Shown here: positions 25,181-34,262 of the stretch, in pieces | How positions within the stretch are numbered: the stretch's first letter is position 1 | Layout of the letters: each line of letters starts with the position of its first letter | NCBI GenBank assembly: GCA_017302795.1 | Contig: JAFLCB010000004.1 | Span: 1 to 64,000, forward strand | Source: Deltaproteobacteria bacterium | GTDB taxonomy: Bacteria > Bdellovibrionota > Bdellovibrionia > Bdellovibrionales > JAMPXM01 | Length of the DNA stretch: 64,000 nucleotides | Reading direction: 5' to 3' | The notes under the pieces: generated by a model | Databases searched by the model: none | What the model was told of the DNA's origin: nothing | Seen by the model: the letters and a program-made list of their open reading frames with translations, nothing else | Made by a program: the position numbers and the translations under genes

Positions 25181-25711
25181 ATGACCAAAATGCTATGGCT
25201 TGATATGGAAATGACAGGACTCGATGTCGAACGCGAGGTCCCGATCGAAGTTGCAGCGGTGATTTGTGACTTGAGGTTTGAAGAACTTGAAACCTATCAT
25301 GCGATCGTGAAGCAACCACAAGAGTACTTGGACGGAATGGATCAATGGAACCGCGAGCATCATGGGGCCTCGGGCCTAACGGCTGCCATACCCAACGGCA
25401 AAGCCCCGTCCGCTGTCGAACTAGAAATGATTCAATTTGTTGAGCGGCATTTCCAAGGCGAACCCGCAGTTTTGTGCGGAAATTCGATTGGCCAAGACCG
25501 GCTTTTTATCAATCGGCATTTCCCGCAATTTGCTAAGCGGCTTCACTACCGAATGCTCGATGTGACCGCGTGGAAAGTTGTCTTTCAGTCGATCCTCGGT
25601 AAAAAGTTTGAAAAGAAAAACACTCACCGTGCCATTGACGACATTCGCGAAAGCATGGATGAACTGCGCTTTTACATGAAGCACATTAGCCTCGATCAAG
25701 CTGAAGACTAA
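25181..25711 (+). CDS. orn: Oligoribonuclease
   Basis: This 176-residue DEDDh 3'-5' exoribonuclease degrades di- to pentaribonucleotides, including pGpG from c-di-GMP turnover. Exo I motif is WLDMEMTGLD (Asp8, Glu10). Exo II is LCGNSIGQDRLFI, and Exo III is THRAIDDIRESMDELRFY with the catalytic His-Asp. The length is as usual for the family. AAGGAATTC precedes the ATG. A bidirectional terminator follows. Confidence 0.96.
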   Translation: MTKMLWLDMEMTGLDVEREVPIEVAAVICDLRFEELETYHAIVKQPQEYLDGMDQWNREHHGASGLTAAIPNGKAPSAVELEMIQFVERHFQGEPAVLCGNSIGQDRLFINRHFPQFAKRLHYRMLDVTAWKVVFQSILGKKFEKKNTHRAIDDIRESMDELRFYMKHISLDQAED

Positions 25712-25729
25712 ATCACTTTTGAATCGGGC

Positions 25730-25768
25730 AAAAAAAACGGAGAAGGAAAACCCCCTCCGTTTTTTTTG
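25730..25768. terminator. Bidirectional intrinsic terminator between orn and ahcY
   Basis: CGGAG (25738-25742) pairs with CTCCG (25755-25759), extended by an A7 run on the left and a T9 run on the right. The A/T flanks serve the plus-strand orn and the convergent minus-strand ahcY. Confidence 0.85.
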
Positions 25769-25812
25769 TTGGCCATCCAGACCCCCTAACGGGGCGCTGA
25801 ATCCGCTTGAAA

Positions 25813-27222
25813 CTAGTAGCGGTAATGCTCAGGTTTGAACGGACCTGTTTTCGACATACCGAGGTATTTCGATTGCCTGTCGGAAAGCATCGTCAAATTC
25901 ACGCCGATTTTCTTCAAGTGCAAGAAAGCGACTTTTTCGTCTAGTTCTTTTGGCAGGCGGTAAACACCGATTTCTTTATACTTCTCACGATTTGTCCAAA
26001 GATCGATTTGGGCAATGACTTGGTTGGTGAACGAAGTCGACATCACAAACGAAGGGTGACCAGTCGCGCAGCCCAAGTTTACCAAACGGCCTTTTGCGAG
26101 AACGATGATCTCGTGACCGTTTTTTAGTGTGTGAATATCAACCTGTGGCTTAACTTCACGCATTTTTGAATTCTGGTTGAGCCAAGCCATGTCGATTTCG
26201 ATGTCAAAGTGACCAATGTTGCAGACGATCGCTCGATGCTTCATTTGGCTGAAGTGTTTTTCAGTGATGATATCACAGCAGCCTGTGGCTGTGACGAACA
26301 CGTCGCCAACTTTTGCGGCTTCGTCCATCGTGGTAACTTCAAACCCCTCCATCGCAGCCTGAAGAGCACAAATGGGGTCGATTTCTGTGACAAGAACTCG
26401 AGCACCGTAGGTCTTCATCGAGTGCGCAGAGCCTTTACCCACGTCGCCGTAACCAGCAACAACAACGACTTTTCCAGCAAGCATCACGTCTGTTGCGCGC
26501 TTGATTCCGTCGGCAAGGGATTCGCGGCAACCGTAAAGATTATCGAACTTTGATTTTGTAACCGAGTCGTTGACGTTGATCACTGGGAGCTTCAAGAGGC
26601 CTTTTGCGTGCATCTTTTCAACGTTGTGAACGCCAGTGGTTGTTTCTTCCGAAATACCAACCATTTGCTTCAACATTGCTGCAAAACGTGGTTCGTGCAT
26701 CATGTTAGTGAGGTCGCCACCGTCATCAAGAATCAGGTCGTAACCGGCAGTACCCCAACCAGCTATCGATTCCTCAACACACCAGTTATACTCTTCTTCC
26801 GTTTCGCCTTTCCAAGCAAAAACTGGAATTCCGGCTGCTGCGATGGCAACTGCTGCATGGTCTTGAGTCGAAAAGATATTGCAGCTCGACCAGCGAACTT
26901 GAGCACCGAGCTCAACCAGCGTTTCAATGAGAACCGCCGTTTGAATAGTCATGTGCAGGCAGCCCGTGATGCGTGCGTTTTTCAGCGGCTTTTTTGCGCC
27001 GTACTCTTCGCGAAGCGCCATCAAACCTGGCATTTCGGTTTCCGCAAGGCTGATTTCTTCACGACCCCAACGAGCGAGTTCCTCGAACGTTTTCGCGTCG
27101 TCCATTGCCGCTTTACATACGCGGTAGTCAGGCTTTCCATCTTTAGTTTTAGGAACTGTCGAGAGAGCGGATTTAGTCGTCATATGAGTGTTTCCTGCGT
27201 TCATCCCAGCATCGAGTGCCAT
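25813..27222 (-). CDS. ahcY: Adenosylhomocysteinase
   Basis: The NAD-dependent enzyme splits S-adenosylhomocysteine to adenosine and homocysteine in the methyl cycle. Motifs are [48 protein letters not shown], the NAD site [17 protein letters not shown] and the conserved C-terminus PFKPEHYRY. Two starts are plausible. ATG 27222 has AAAGGA five bases before it; ATG 27183, with AGGAA nine bases before it, gives the commoner N-terminus. The extra 13 residues ([13 protein letters not shown]) are not part of the fold. No SAH riboswitch was recognised in the 140 bp upstream. Confidence 0.96.
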   Translation of the reverse strand: MALDAGMNAGNTHMTTKSALSTVPKTKDGKPDYRVCKAAMDDAKTFEELARWGREEISLAETEMPGLMALREEYGAKKPLKNARITGCLHMTIQTAVLIETLVELGAQVRWSSCNIFSTQDHAAVAIAAAGIPVFAWKGETEEEYNWCVEESIAGWGTAGYDLILDDGGDLTNMMHEPRFAAMLKQMVGISEETTTGVHNVEKMHAKGLLKLPVINVNDSVTKSKFDNLYGCRESLADGIKRATDVMLAGKVVVVAGYGDVGKGSAHSMKTYGARVLVTEIDPICALQAAMEGFEVTTMDEAAKVGDVFVTATGCCDIITEKHFSQMKHRAIVCNIGHFDIEIDMAWLNQNSKMREVKPQVDIHTLKNGHEIIVLAKGRLVNLGCATGHPSFVMSTSFTNQVIAQIDLWTNREKYKEIGVYRLPKELDEKVAFLHLKKIGVNLTMLSDRQSKYLGMSKTGPFKPEHYRY

Positions 27223-27328
27223 GCGCATCCTTTCAAATTAGGTCGTAATGAGTAGAGAACGTAATGGTCGGCCTGAGCTCGGTCAAGCCAAGCCCAATCT
27301 ACGCCTTCAAAGTTCAATGAAATCTCGC

Positions 27329-28084
27329 CTACGGGACTGTGAGGATCTCAGGCCCTGTCTCTGTAATCAGCACCGTGTGTTCAAATTGGGCCGATAGGCA
27401 CTTGTCCGCCGTTATGTACCATTGGATGCTTGAATTAGGGATTGGGTACTCAATCATTTCAGCGTCTGTCTCGTTGACCATTGGTTCAACCGTGATCGTA
27501 CCACCCGGCAAAAGGCGATCGCCTCGACCCTTCTTACCAAACGACGGCACGAAAGGGTCTTCATGGAAGATGCGACCAATTCCATGACCACCAATTTCTT
27601 CCACCACGTAAAAACCGTTTTTCGTCGTAAACTTGTTGATCGCGAAACCGATGTCTCCCGTAGTGCCGAAGGGGGTGATCGCTTCGATTCCCTTTTCCAT
27701 CGCCTTTCTTGCGATTTCAGTGACTTTCTTAGCTCGCTCAGAGACCTCGCCGACAAAGAAGGTCGCCGATGTATCGCCGTGAAACCCGTCCATAAGACAA
27801 GTGACATCGACATTGATGATATCACCCTCTTTCAAAACTTCCGACCCTGGGAGGCCGTGACAGATAACATGATTAACAGAGGTACAAATTGATTTTGGGT
27901 AACCTTTGTAGCCAAGCGGCGCTGACTTAGCGCCGTGGGAAAGCGTAAAGTCATGAGCAATTTTATCGAGCTCGTCGGTCGTAATCCCAGGACGCACGAA
28001 CTTTCCGGTGTGCTCGAGACAACGGGCCGTAAGTTTTCCGACCTTTGCCATGAGCTTGATTTCTTCTTTGGTCTTAATTGTCAT
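27329..28084 (-). CDS. map: Methionine aminopeptidase, type I
   Basis: This 251-residue metallopeptidase removes the initiator methionine. It shows the pita-bread fold signatures: SVNHVICHGLPGSEVLKEGD, INVDVTCLMDGFHGDTSATF with two metal-binding aspartates, GGHGIGRIFHEDP with a metal His, and TVEPMVNE plus QFEHTVLIT with the two glutamates. There is no N-terminal zinc-finger extension. It stands alone, 100 bp upstream of ahcY on the same strand. Confidence 0.96.
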   Translation of the reverse strand: MTIKTKEEIKLMAKVGKLTARCLEHTGKFVRPGITTDELDKIAHDFTLSHGAKSAPLGYKGYPKSICTSVNHVICHGLPGSEVLKEGDIINVDVTCLMDGFHGDTSATFFVGEVSERAKKVTEIARKAMEKGIEAITPFGTTGDIGFAINKFTTKNGFYVVEEIGGHGIGRIFHEDPFVPSFGKKGRGDRLLPGGTITVEPMVNETDAEMIEYPIPNSSIQWYITADKCLSAQFEHTVLITETGPEILTVP

Positions 28085-28150
28085 GCTGGGAATTTAACAC
28101 ATCTGGCCACAGAAGGCACCTAAGAAGGCTTACGCAAACAACGGTTTAAG

Positions 28151-28187
28151 CCAAAAAAAACCCCGGCTCCGTGAAGAGTCGGGGTTT
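28151..28187 (-). terminator. Intrinsic terminator of the SWIB gene
   Basis: On the minus strand a 12-bp stem (28187-28176 with 28169-28158, one G-U pair) with loop TTCACG is followed by T8 (28160-28153). It lies 20 bp past the SWIB stop codon. Confidence 0.88.
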
Positions 28188-28207
28188 CGTATTCGATAAC
28201 AGAAATA

Positions 28208-28582
28208 CTACTTCGAAAGGTGTTTCGAAGCGTACTTTGTGAGTTCGAACATTGTGACTTTAGTTTTGCCACCGAAAATTGGCTTCAACTTGTCGTCAGC
28301 GTGGATCATGCGACGGTTAACTTTGTCTTGCAGACCATGCTTGTGGATGTACTCCCACATTTTCTTTGCAACTTGTGGGCGTGGAAGTGGCTTCGCGCCA
28401 ACGATTTCAGCGAGTTGCGCGCTTGGAGTCAACGGAGCCATAAAAGCTGCGTTTGGCTTGCGCTTTGTTTTCGCCTTTTTTGGAGCTGCAGTTTTCTTAG
28501 CGGCTTTTTTAGTCGCTTTTTTTGGAGCGGCTTTTTTAGTCGCTTTTTTTGCAGCTTTCTTCGTGGCTTTCTTTTTTGCCAT
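28208..28582 (-). CDS. SWIB/MDM2-domain protein with histone-H1-like Lys/Ala tail
   Basis: This 124-residue protein starts at ATG 28582 behind AAGGAG. Residues 1-43 are a Lys/Ala/Pro tail of repeated K-K-A-T-K-K-A-A units like bacterial histone-H1-like proteins. Residues about 48-124 form a SWIB domain (LAEIVGAKPLPRPQVAKKMW, EYIHKHGLQD, RRMIHADDKLKPIFGGKTKV, MFELTKYASKHL). SWIB domains are common in eukaryotic chromatin remodellers and found in a few bacteria such as chlamydiae. The combination suggests a nucleoid-associated or DNA-topology factor. The tail DNA is repetitive, so copy number of the units may vary. Confidence 0.92.
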   Translation of the reverse strand: MAKKKATKKAAKKATKKAAPKKATKKAAKKTAAPKKAKTKRKPNAAFMAPLTPSAQLAEIVGAKPLPRPQVAKKMWEYIHKHGLQDKVNRRMIHADDKLKPIFGGKTKVTMFELTKYASKHLSK

Positions 28583-28629
28583 CTGGACATTCTCCTTGCG
28601 CATGTATACGCGCTTGTTTGTTCCAACCA

Positions 28630-28647
28630 AACGCTATCGTTAGCGTT
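28630..28647. promoter_or_regulatory. 7-bp inverted repeat upstream of the SWIB gene
   Basis: AACGCTA-TCGT-TAGCGTT lies 48 bp upstream of the SWIB start, in the likely promoter region. It is a candidate operator. Confidence 0.4.
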
Positions 28648-28732
28648 CGTTTTTCGTTTCGACAATTGGATGATGAGCCGACTCATGACCGCTTGTCCAA
28701 AGAAAAATCACAGAAAAATGCTTTTTTTTTAA

Positions 28733-28750
28733 TATTCCCCTAGGGGAATA
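28733..28750. promoter_or_regulatory. Perfect 18-bp palindrome TATTCCCCTAGGGGAATA
   Basis: This palindrome is centred on CTAG in the 255-bp gap between the SWIB and MFS genes (both minus strand), about 150 bp upstream of the SWIB start and next to a T10 tract. Its perfect symmetry suggests a dimeric regulator site. A related CCCTAGG occurs twice at about 28847 and 28868, inside the end of the MFS gene. Confidence 0.45.
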
Positions 28751-28837
28751 CCAGATAACCCGGTTTCAGCACCAGAAATTCGCCCACATCCGAGATATCC
28801 ACAGCCTCAAGGGGGGCGAATTAAAAGGAGCGAAACC

Positions 28838-30142
28838 CTAGGGAAAACGCACATTTTTCTCTAGTTTCCCTAGGTAAATCACTACTCCCAAGGCTGCCGA
28901 AACCGAAACAACAGCTAGGGCCAATGACAAACCGACGAGATCCGCCCCCCAACCAAGGGCAAAATGCATGATCATAGCCCCACCCGCCTGATAGAGCACA
29001 CATCGACTGGTGACCGACTGTGCGTGGGACCCAAAGATTTCGGCAATTCTTGTCATAACGCTGGGGTAGCCTAGAGCAATCGGAAACGCGAATGCGATCA
29101 ATGCCATCAACCGAAGCTCCGGGTTTAGCCCTAGCGGCAGAAATGCCAGGAGTAAAAGCGGAACCGTCGAGATAGCCGCCCACTTCAAAAGCGACTTCGT
29201 GGCAACGGGCAATGGGAAGAGTCCGAGCGAGAATCTCGCCATTGTCATAGCTGCAAAGTATGCGGCCAGCCACCCGTTCGCACTTTCATTGGTTACACCC
29301 CACTCTCGCCTTGCCAATAAATTCAGACGGGACGAAATGGAAATTTCCGCTACGACCAGTAAGCCAACAACGATCGCAGCCGTGCGCCCGGCAGCTTGAG
29401 ATTGCGCTTCTGACAGTTTCATGGACTCGTGATGTTCTGGCTCGCGAGGCTCGAGCCCTTGCCCAGGACTCATCCCATCGAATGCGACAGTTAAAGTACT
29501 CGGCCGCCCGGCCCGCACCTTTTCTCGCCAGCGGTGAGCAAGCGATTCACCTATGACGATAAAACCGACTAGTACAGCAGGGAGGCAAACCACAGCTAAA
29601 GCAAAGCGCCAACCGATTACGCTGAGCCCGGCGATCAGGAGTGGCGCTGCAAAGGACGAAATCCCATACATGCCATGCAAGAGTCCCATCGATCGGCTGC
29701 GATACTTTCGCGGTGCCTCTTGCACAGCGGCATTCTGCCCGACACCGAGTCCTCCAAAACCGACACCCAATAGCGCACAAGCTACCAACATAACTGGGTA
29801 GCTTTGTGCGACTGAGATCAGCAGTCCCCCCGCCGCCATGATCATTGTATAGATCCCAACTAGCCGGCTGGGAGACGCGTGGGCGAGAAATCTTCTAACC
29901 GTATAGTTATGAACCACCGATGCTAGCGACGAAACTAAGAAGAAAAAGCTACCTCGCGTGTCAGAGAGTTCAAACTCCTTAAGGAGATCCGGGAATACGG
30001 GACCGCGCGAATTGTCGATTAAGCCCAAGGTAAATAGACTCATCCATGCGAATAGAACTGGCCAAAGCCATTTGCGCTTGGGACCACTAGCTCGACTAGC
30101 ACTGACTTCCATTGATCTTTTTTCGGCAGATTCTTTCGACAC
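28838..30142 (-). CDS. Major facilitator superfamily transporter
   Basis: This 434-residue inner-membrane carrier has about 12 hydrophobic segments in two halves. They are separated by a polar loop of about 60 residues (residues 205-262, AHRWREKVRAGRPS to SEAQSQAAGRT). Helix 1 reads LFAWMSLFTLGLIDNSRGPVFPDLL. The ALLGVGFGGLGVGQNAAVQE stretch fits the helix-4 region of sugar/fucose-permease-like MFS members. The substrate is not assignable. GTG 30142 is the longest start; ATG ten codons on (MEVSAS) is an alternative. Confidence 0.85.
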   Translation of the reverse strand: MSKESAEKRSMEVSASRASGPKRKWLWPVLFAWMSLFTLGLIDNSRGPVFPDLLKEFELSDTRGSFFFLVSSLASVVHNYTVRRFLAHASPSRLVGIYTMIMAAGGLLISVAQSYPVMLVACALLGVGFGGLGVGQNAAVQEAPRKYRSRSMGLLHGMYGISSFAAPLLIAGLSVIGWRFALAVVCLPAVLVGFIVIGESLAHRWREKVRAGRPSTLTVAFDGMSPGQGLEPREPEHHESMKLSEAQSQAAGRTAAIVVGLLVVAEISISSRLNLLARREWGVTNESANGWLAAYFAAMTMARFSLGLFPLPVATKSLLKWAAISTVPLLLLAFLPLGLNPELRLMALIAFAFPIALGYPSVMTRIAEIFGSHAQSVTSRCVLYQAGGAMIMHFALGWGADLVGLSLALAVVSVSAALGVVIYLGKLEKNVRFP

Positions 30143-30231
30143 GGATCCCAGCCTAGACCTAGGAACGGCACAACTACAACACTTCTGAAAACTGGCCTCA
30201 CGAGCGTCTCAAAATCATCCGCTAAAGAGTT

Positions 30232-30834
30232 ATGGCGCTCGAATTTAAACCCCAAAGCGGAAATCAGTTCTTTGACGTTCTCATCGATCAGATCGTGAAC
30301 GACGTTCGCCAAGAATTTCAGCAGCTCTCTGACTCGCCTGCAAATGAAAGTTCGGTCGGTCGTCCGCCCCGACAAACGAACGACCTCGTGGCTCGACTGA
30401 TCGACTTTCGCACACGTCAACCAGAACGCGAAGCTGCCACAAGCTCATTTCAAAGAGCGCTACCAGTTGCGAGTTCTAAAAAAAGCGGGAACGGAAACAA
30501 GCTGCAAGCCCTCGCTGCGATGATGGGGCAAATTCTAATCGGCTCTGGCGAGTCGGTCTCGCAATCTCCGGGTTTTAAAGATGCCGAAGCTGAGGTCGCG
30601 TTTCAAGTTGTCGCGCGCTATGGCGCCAAGTTCTACACTCACGACTTTCAATTTGGAGGGATTCTGCCCGAGGCTCTGAAGCGCGAACGCCGACGAGTCC
30701 TCTTAAGCCTTCATCCCGATCGTCAACCCGAGGCCCAGCGAGCCAAAGCACATGAACGATTTCTGACAGCCTCCGACGCCTTCACTGCCCTCGCGGATCG
30801 AGCTATGGCTGCCCCTGAAGACTTTGCCGCCTAA
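30232..30834 (+). CDS. C-terminal J-domain protein
   Basis: This 200-residue soluble protein has an N-terminal helical part (about 1-35) and a Ser/Arg-rich unstructured middle. Its C-terminal helical domain resembles a J domain: KRERRRVLLSLHPDRQPEAQ with the H-P-D triad at residues 161-163, followed by helix III HERFLTASDAFTALADR. Such a domain stimulates an Hsp70 ATPase. No DnaJ Gly/Phe or zinc region is present, so it is a class III type co-chaperone with unknown client. It is divergent from the MFS gene. Only 42 bp separate its end from the stop of the convergent gene at 30877. Confidence 0.78.
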   Translation: MALEFKPQSGNQFFDVLIDQIVNDVRQEFQQLSDSPANESSVGRPPRQTNDLVARLIDFRTRQPEREAATSSFQRALPVASSKKSGNGNKLQALAAMMGQILIGSGESVSQSPGFKDAEAEVAFQVVARYGAKFYTHDFQFGGILPEALKRERRRVLLSLHPDRQPEAQRAKAHERFLTASDAFTALADRAMAAPEDFAA

Positions 30835-30876
30835 ACGCATTACAAAGACGGCCGGTCGAAATGTTCTAAAATTTCA

Positions 30877-33800
30877 TCAATCAAATATAAGCTCCGATGA
30901 AATCATTGTTAGCAAATCACAAGCTTTGGATTTCTCCGGCGCTTTCTGCGGTAAAATCATTGATGATTTACACACTGTCCTCACAGGAATAGTTTTGACC
31001 GTGACGCAATCCTGGGTGCCAATGGATTTGGTCGGTGGCTCGCACGCTGTCTGCCCTAAATTTACCCAGCCGTCCGCAAGTCTATTCTGCCAACTGCCAT
31101 GAACATCTATACTAGGCATCCAGTTAAAAAACTTCGAACTAAACTTTAGAATCGATACATGCTGTTCTTTTGAATCTGCGATCTGACCGACCAGTCGCTG
31201 CCAATCCGGGACATCGGTTTGAAAATAGTGAAGCAACAAGAAAACCATTTCCGCCGATAGCGACATCTTAATGCGAGCTTCTTGCGGGCCAGATTCAGAG
31301 CCAGATCCAGAACCGGCTTTGGCGTCGATGGGACGGAGCTGAACCATTAAATTCTTAGTTTTTGTCCGATCGAATTGCGGAAGTTCCCGTGGTAGCTCTT
31401 TGGCTTCTGCGGGCTGTTGCTTGGCTATTTGGATTTCCAACTTCGCCAAAAGTTTATTAAACTCTTGGGCTTGCCCGCTTAGATAAAGCGCGACATATAG
31501 GCCCTGTATTTGGCGCACACGATCAGAGTCCTTCATTCCGTCTGCAGTTTTCAAAAATTGAAAAAGAATACCTGAAGATCCATCTTGAGTAATAGGTGCC
31601 AAAAGCCTTCGCGCGGACTTTTGAACTTCAGAAAACTGGTCGTTTAAACCTAAGACTTCAAGAAGGTCTTCAATCCCAAATCGAAATGGATATTCGCTGA
31701 GTTCGCTTTTCGAACGCGACACATTGAGACCCTGAAGACGCGTTACGATTTCACTAAAGTCCATAACTTCAAACTGAAAGTCTACATCTGAAGTGAACTC
31801 ACTAAGAGACTGCGCTTCCCCGTCCGCAAGCCGCTTCCATTTCAGGCTGTCCTGAAGTTCTTTTAACTCCTTTTTCAGCTCGGCTTCGAAATCATTTGGA
31901 GTTCGATACGGAGTTGCTTTTCGCCGAAGAAAAGTTTGTGAGTTTTCCGCAAGAGTCCATTCGTCAGCCCGCACGAACAAAACTGGAAGTTTCGTCGGTG
32001 ACCGGCTGAGAACTAATCGCCCGATTTCATTCACAGAAAGTGCGGTAGTAAATGGGTCGGGAGTCTGAGAAGGAATGCGGCCAGCCTGGTTTCGGACGCT
32101 CAACGCTTGGCTGGATTTGGTAGCGAGCTCCTCGCTGGAATGACCGTCGATAAGTGCCGACAAAAGATTTCTTACGTCCCTTAGGCCGCCATTTGAGGGA
32201 TTCGTGGAAATTCCATCATCTAAAAGCGGCTTTCTATCCCCCACTGACAACTGATCGGCGTACAAAGCGGTAGAGAAGGGAGATGGGTTAGGATCTCTGT
32301 CCCGAGTTGATGTTGTCAGGTCATCCGGAAAGGCTACAGGATTCGCAATGGACTTCGAAATCACGAGACGTGATCGAGGGTAGAGGCTCGAGTTTTTCTC
32401 TGGCTGACTGCCAAAGAGCCGCGGAGAAAACGACCGATAAAGAAATGTCGCCGCGAGCGCACGAGGGGAAAGCACCGAGGGACTAGATTTCATTTCTAAC
32501 GGTGTCATCGAATAAATTGAAATCGCCGTTTTACTCTTGGTATTCACAAGCACGGCTTCTATATGATTTTCCCAAATCATTATCCCGAACTTCAGATCGG
32601 GATTTTCATAGCGAAGAAAGGCTGGGTAGAACATAGCCGTAAGGGCGAGCGTCCGGGTGACACAGTTTCCTTTCAAGGAAGGTCTTAAGGTTGACACCAA
32701 AGCAAACGGTTGACCATCTTGATGCTTCGGAATGTATTCGTCGACAAATGCTTTCAACATCGCCAAGGCATCTGCATCGACAACTTTTAAACCACGCTTT
32801 GCCATGTACCGTTCAAACCTCAACATAACAGCATCGCGTTTTTCAATGAAGTCCGATGTTTTTAGGCCTCGGGTCGAAAGATCGTAAATGCTCGGAGAAA
32901 TTAAAAGTCGCTCGCCGTAGCCGATCAATTCTGCATACTTCCATGCGGCCTTAAGGTTGGCCTCCCCGTACAAGATCTCTTCAGCCTTTACTCGCGCAGC
33001 ATCAAGGCTTATCGAGTCGTTCGTCGAACCAGGTAGAAGTTCCAGAACAGTTTTTGAGCTTCCAACTATTCCTGCCTGCAATCTGAGTAACGCTTCTTTC
33101 GATATATCTTCGAGATTGTTGTCTTTCGGCTGGCTGACGGACGACAGAATCGCTGCGTGACCTGCAGCACTCGCAATCGTCGCTTTTGTTACGGTTGACG
33201 ATTTAGACCATTGCCCAAGAGCCTTCATGATAATGGGACTTTTTAGTGTCAATTGACCGACGGTCTTAAAAACGATTGCTCCGCCCATAAGCCCGGCCGG
33301 ATTTAAAATATCAATAAGGCCGGCATCACGTATCGCTTTGTCGATTTTTTTCGAAAGATCAATCGCATGAGGCTTAAGCCGTTTTCGATTGGCTTCGCTA
33401 ACGCCATCATTGGTCGAAATGATGAGAAGTAGATTTGATAGTGACGCTAGTGTTTCAAGGCGATCTTCGTCCTTTGCCATGTGGCCGAGAGCTTCAGCGA
33501 GTGCTATGAGTCTGGCTCCAAGATCTTTTTCGGCCTCAAGGCGCTCGATGGCTTTGAATCCTGCAAGGGTAAAATCCGAGAATCCCGATTTTAAAATCAT
33601 TTGGACAAAACGAAGGCGCTTTCCACGGACCGAAGAAGGCGGTTCACTTTGAATATCGCTTTCAAGGAAGCCCCGCATTTGCGCAGACGAGAACTGAGTG
33701 TCTCGAGGATCTAGCCCTAGATACTCGTTGTGCCCCGTTTCTTTTGCAAACCACCATTCTCGATATTCTTTGATCGCTTGTTTTCTCTCGCCGGCGTCGA

Positions 33801-34083
33801 GCGAGGTTTTTTCCATCAGAAACCGGGAAATTCGCGGAGCTTGATCGACTTCCTTTTCAACGCTTTCCAAATAGGCAGATTGAACTAAAAAGGTTAGGCG
33901 AATCTGAGGATTCTCGAGAATTTGAAACCGCCCCCAAGGCGCGGCGGCCGTTTTCCCACCTTTGACTTCCGCATGAGCCGGCAGCGAAGCCATTGCCATC
34001 GTAACTACAATTGCCGCCCCCATTGAGCCGCAAGCCTGGGATAAACGAAAATATTTGAACACCTGGTTATTTAGGTTCTTCAT
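30877..34083 (-). CDS. Large exported protein with transglutaminase-like Cys/His core
   Basis: This protein of about 1068 residues has a signal peptide (residues 1-39, MAMASLPAHAE). The first 330 residues are helical. Around residue 470-510 the sequence PSLKGNCVTRTLALTAMFYPAFL and LKFGIMIWENHIEAVLVNT pairs Cys474 with His507. That spacing and context (a G-x-C helix, then a strand with W-x-x-H) recall transglutaminase-like cysteine proteases. A long Ser/Pro/Asp-rich segment (about 545-650) and a helical C-terminal half follow. I cannot name a family. The alternative start TTG 34101 adds six residues. Confidence 0.65.
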   Translation of the reverse strand: MKNLNNQVFKYFRLSQACGSMGAAIVVTMAMASLPAHAEVKGGKTAAAPWGRFQILENPQIRLTFLVQSAYLESVEKEVDQAPRISRFLMEKTSLDAGERKQAIKEYREWWFAKETGHNEYLGLDPRDTQFSSAQMRGFLESDIQSEPPSSVRGKRLRFVQMILKSGFSDFTLAGFKAIERLEAEKDLGARLIALAEALGHMAKDEDRLETLASLSNLLLIISTNDGVSEANRKRLKPHAIDLSKKIDKAIRDAGLIDILNPAGLMGGAIVFKTVGQLTLKSPIIMKALGQWSKSSTVTKATIASAAGHAAILSSVSQPKDNNLEDISKEALLRLQAGIVGSSKTVLELLPGSTNDSISLDAARVKAEEILYGEANLKAAWKYAELIGYGERLLISPSIYDLSTRGLKTSDFIEKRDAVMLRFERYMAKRGLKVVDADALAMLKAFVDEYIPKHQDGQPFALVSTLRPSLKGNCVTRTLALTAMFYPAFLRYENPDLKFGIMIWENHIEAVLVNTKSKTAISIYSMTPLEMKSSPSVLSPRALAATFLYRSFSPRLFGSQPEKNSSLYPRSRLVISKSIANPVAFPDDLTTSTRDRDPNPSPFSTALYADQLSVGDRKPLLDDGISTNPSNGGLRDVRNLLSALIDGHSSEELATKSSQALSVRNQAGRIPSQTPDPFTTALSVNEIGRLVLSRSPTKLPVLFVRADEWTLAENSQTFLRRKATPYRTPNDFEAELKKELKELQDSLKWKRLADGEAQSLSEFTSDVDFQFEVMDFSEIVTRLQGLNVSRSKSELSEYPFRFGIEDLLEVLGLNDQFSEVQKSARRLLAPITQDGSSGILFQFLKTADGMKDSDRVRQIQGLYVALYLSGQAQEFNKLLAKLEIQIAKQQPAEAKELPRELPQFDRTKTKNLMVQLRPIDAKAGSGSGSESGPQEARIKMSLSAEMVFLLLHYFQTDVPDWQRLVGQIADSKEQHVSILKFSSKFFNWMPSIDVHGSWQNRLADGWVNLGQTACEPPTKSIGTQDCVTVKTIPVRTVCKSSMILPQKAPEKSKACDLLTMISSELIFD

Positions 34084-34262
34084 TCCGAAGGAACGATCCA
34101 AACCCTAAGCCAAGCAGCAGCTTCGAAACACGGCTACTGGCTAACCCCTATAGCTCTGGAAATACTGAGATTTTACTTTGGAACGATAGGGATCTAAAAG
34201 ACCCGATCGTCAAATTTATGGACACCGGCCGCAAGCGCCGGCACCAACCCCGAAACGACACG

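Noticed and set aside
27223-27330. SAH riboswitch upstream of ahcY
   Set aside because: The expected conserved GC-rich core is not present in the short upstream region.
28220-28743. Plus-strand hydrophobic frames opposite the SWIB gene
   Set aside because: They are reverse-complement shadows of the Lys/Ala repeats, which read as Phe/Leu/Ala-rich.
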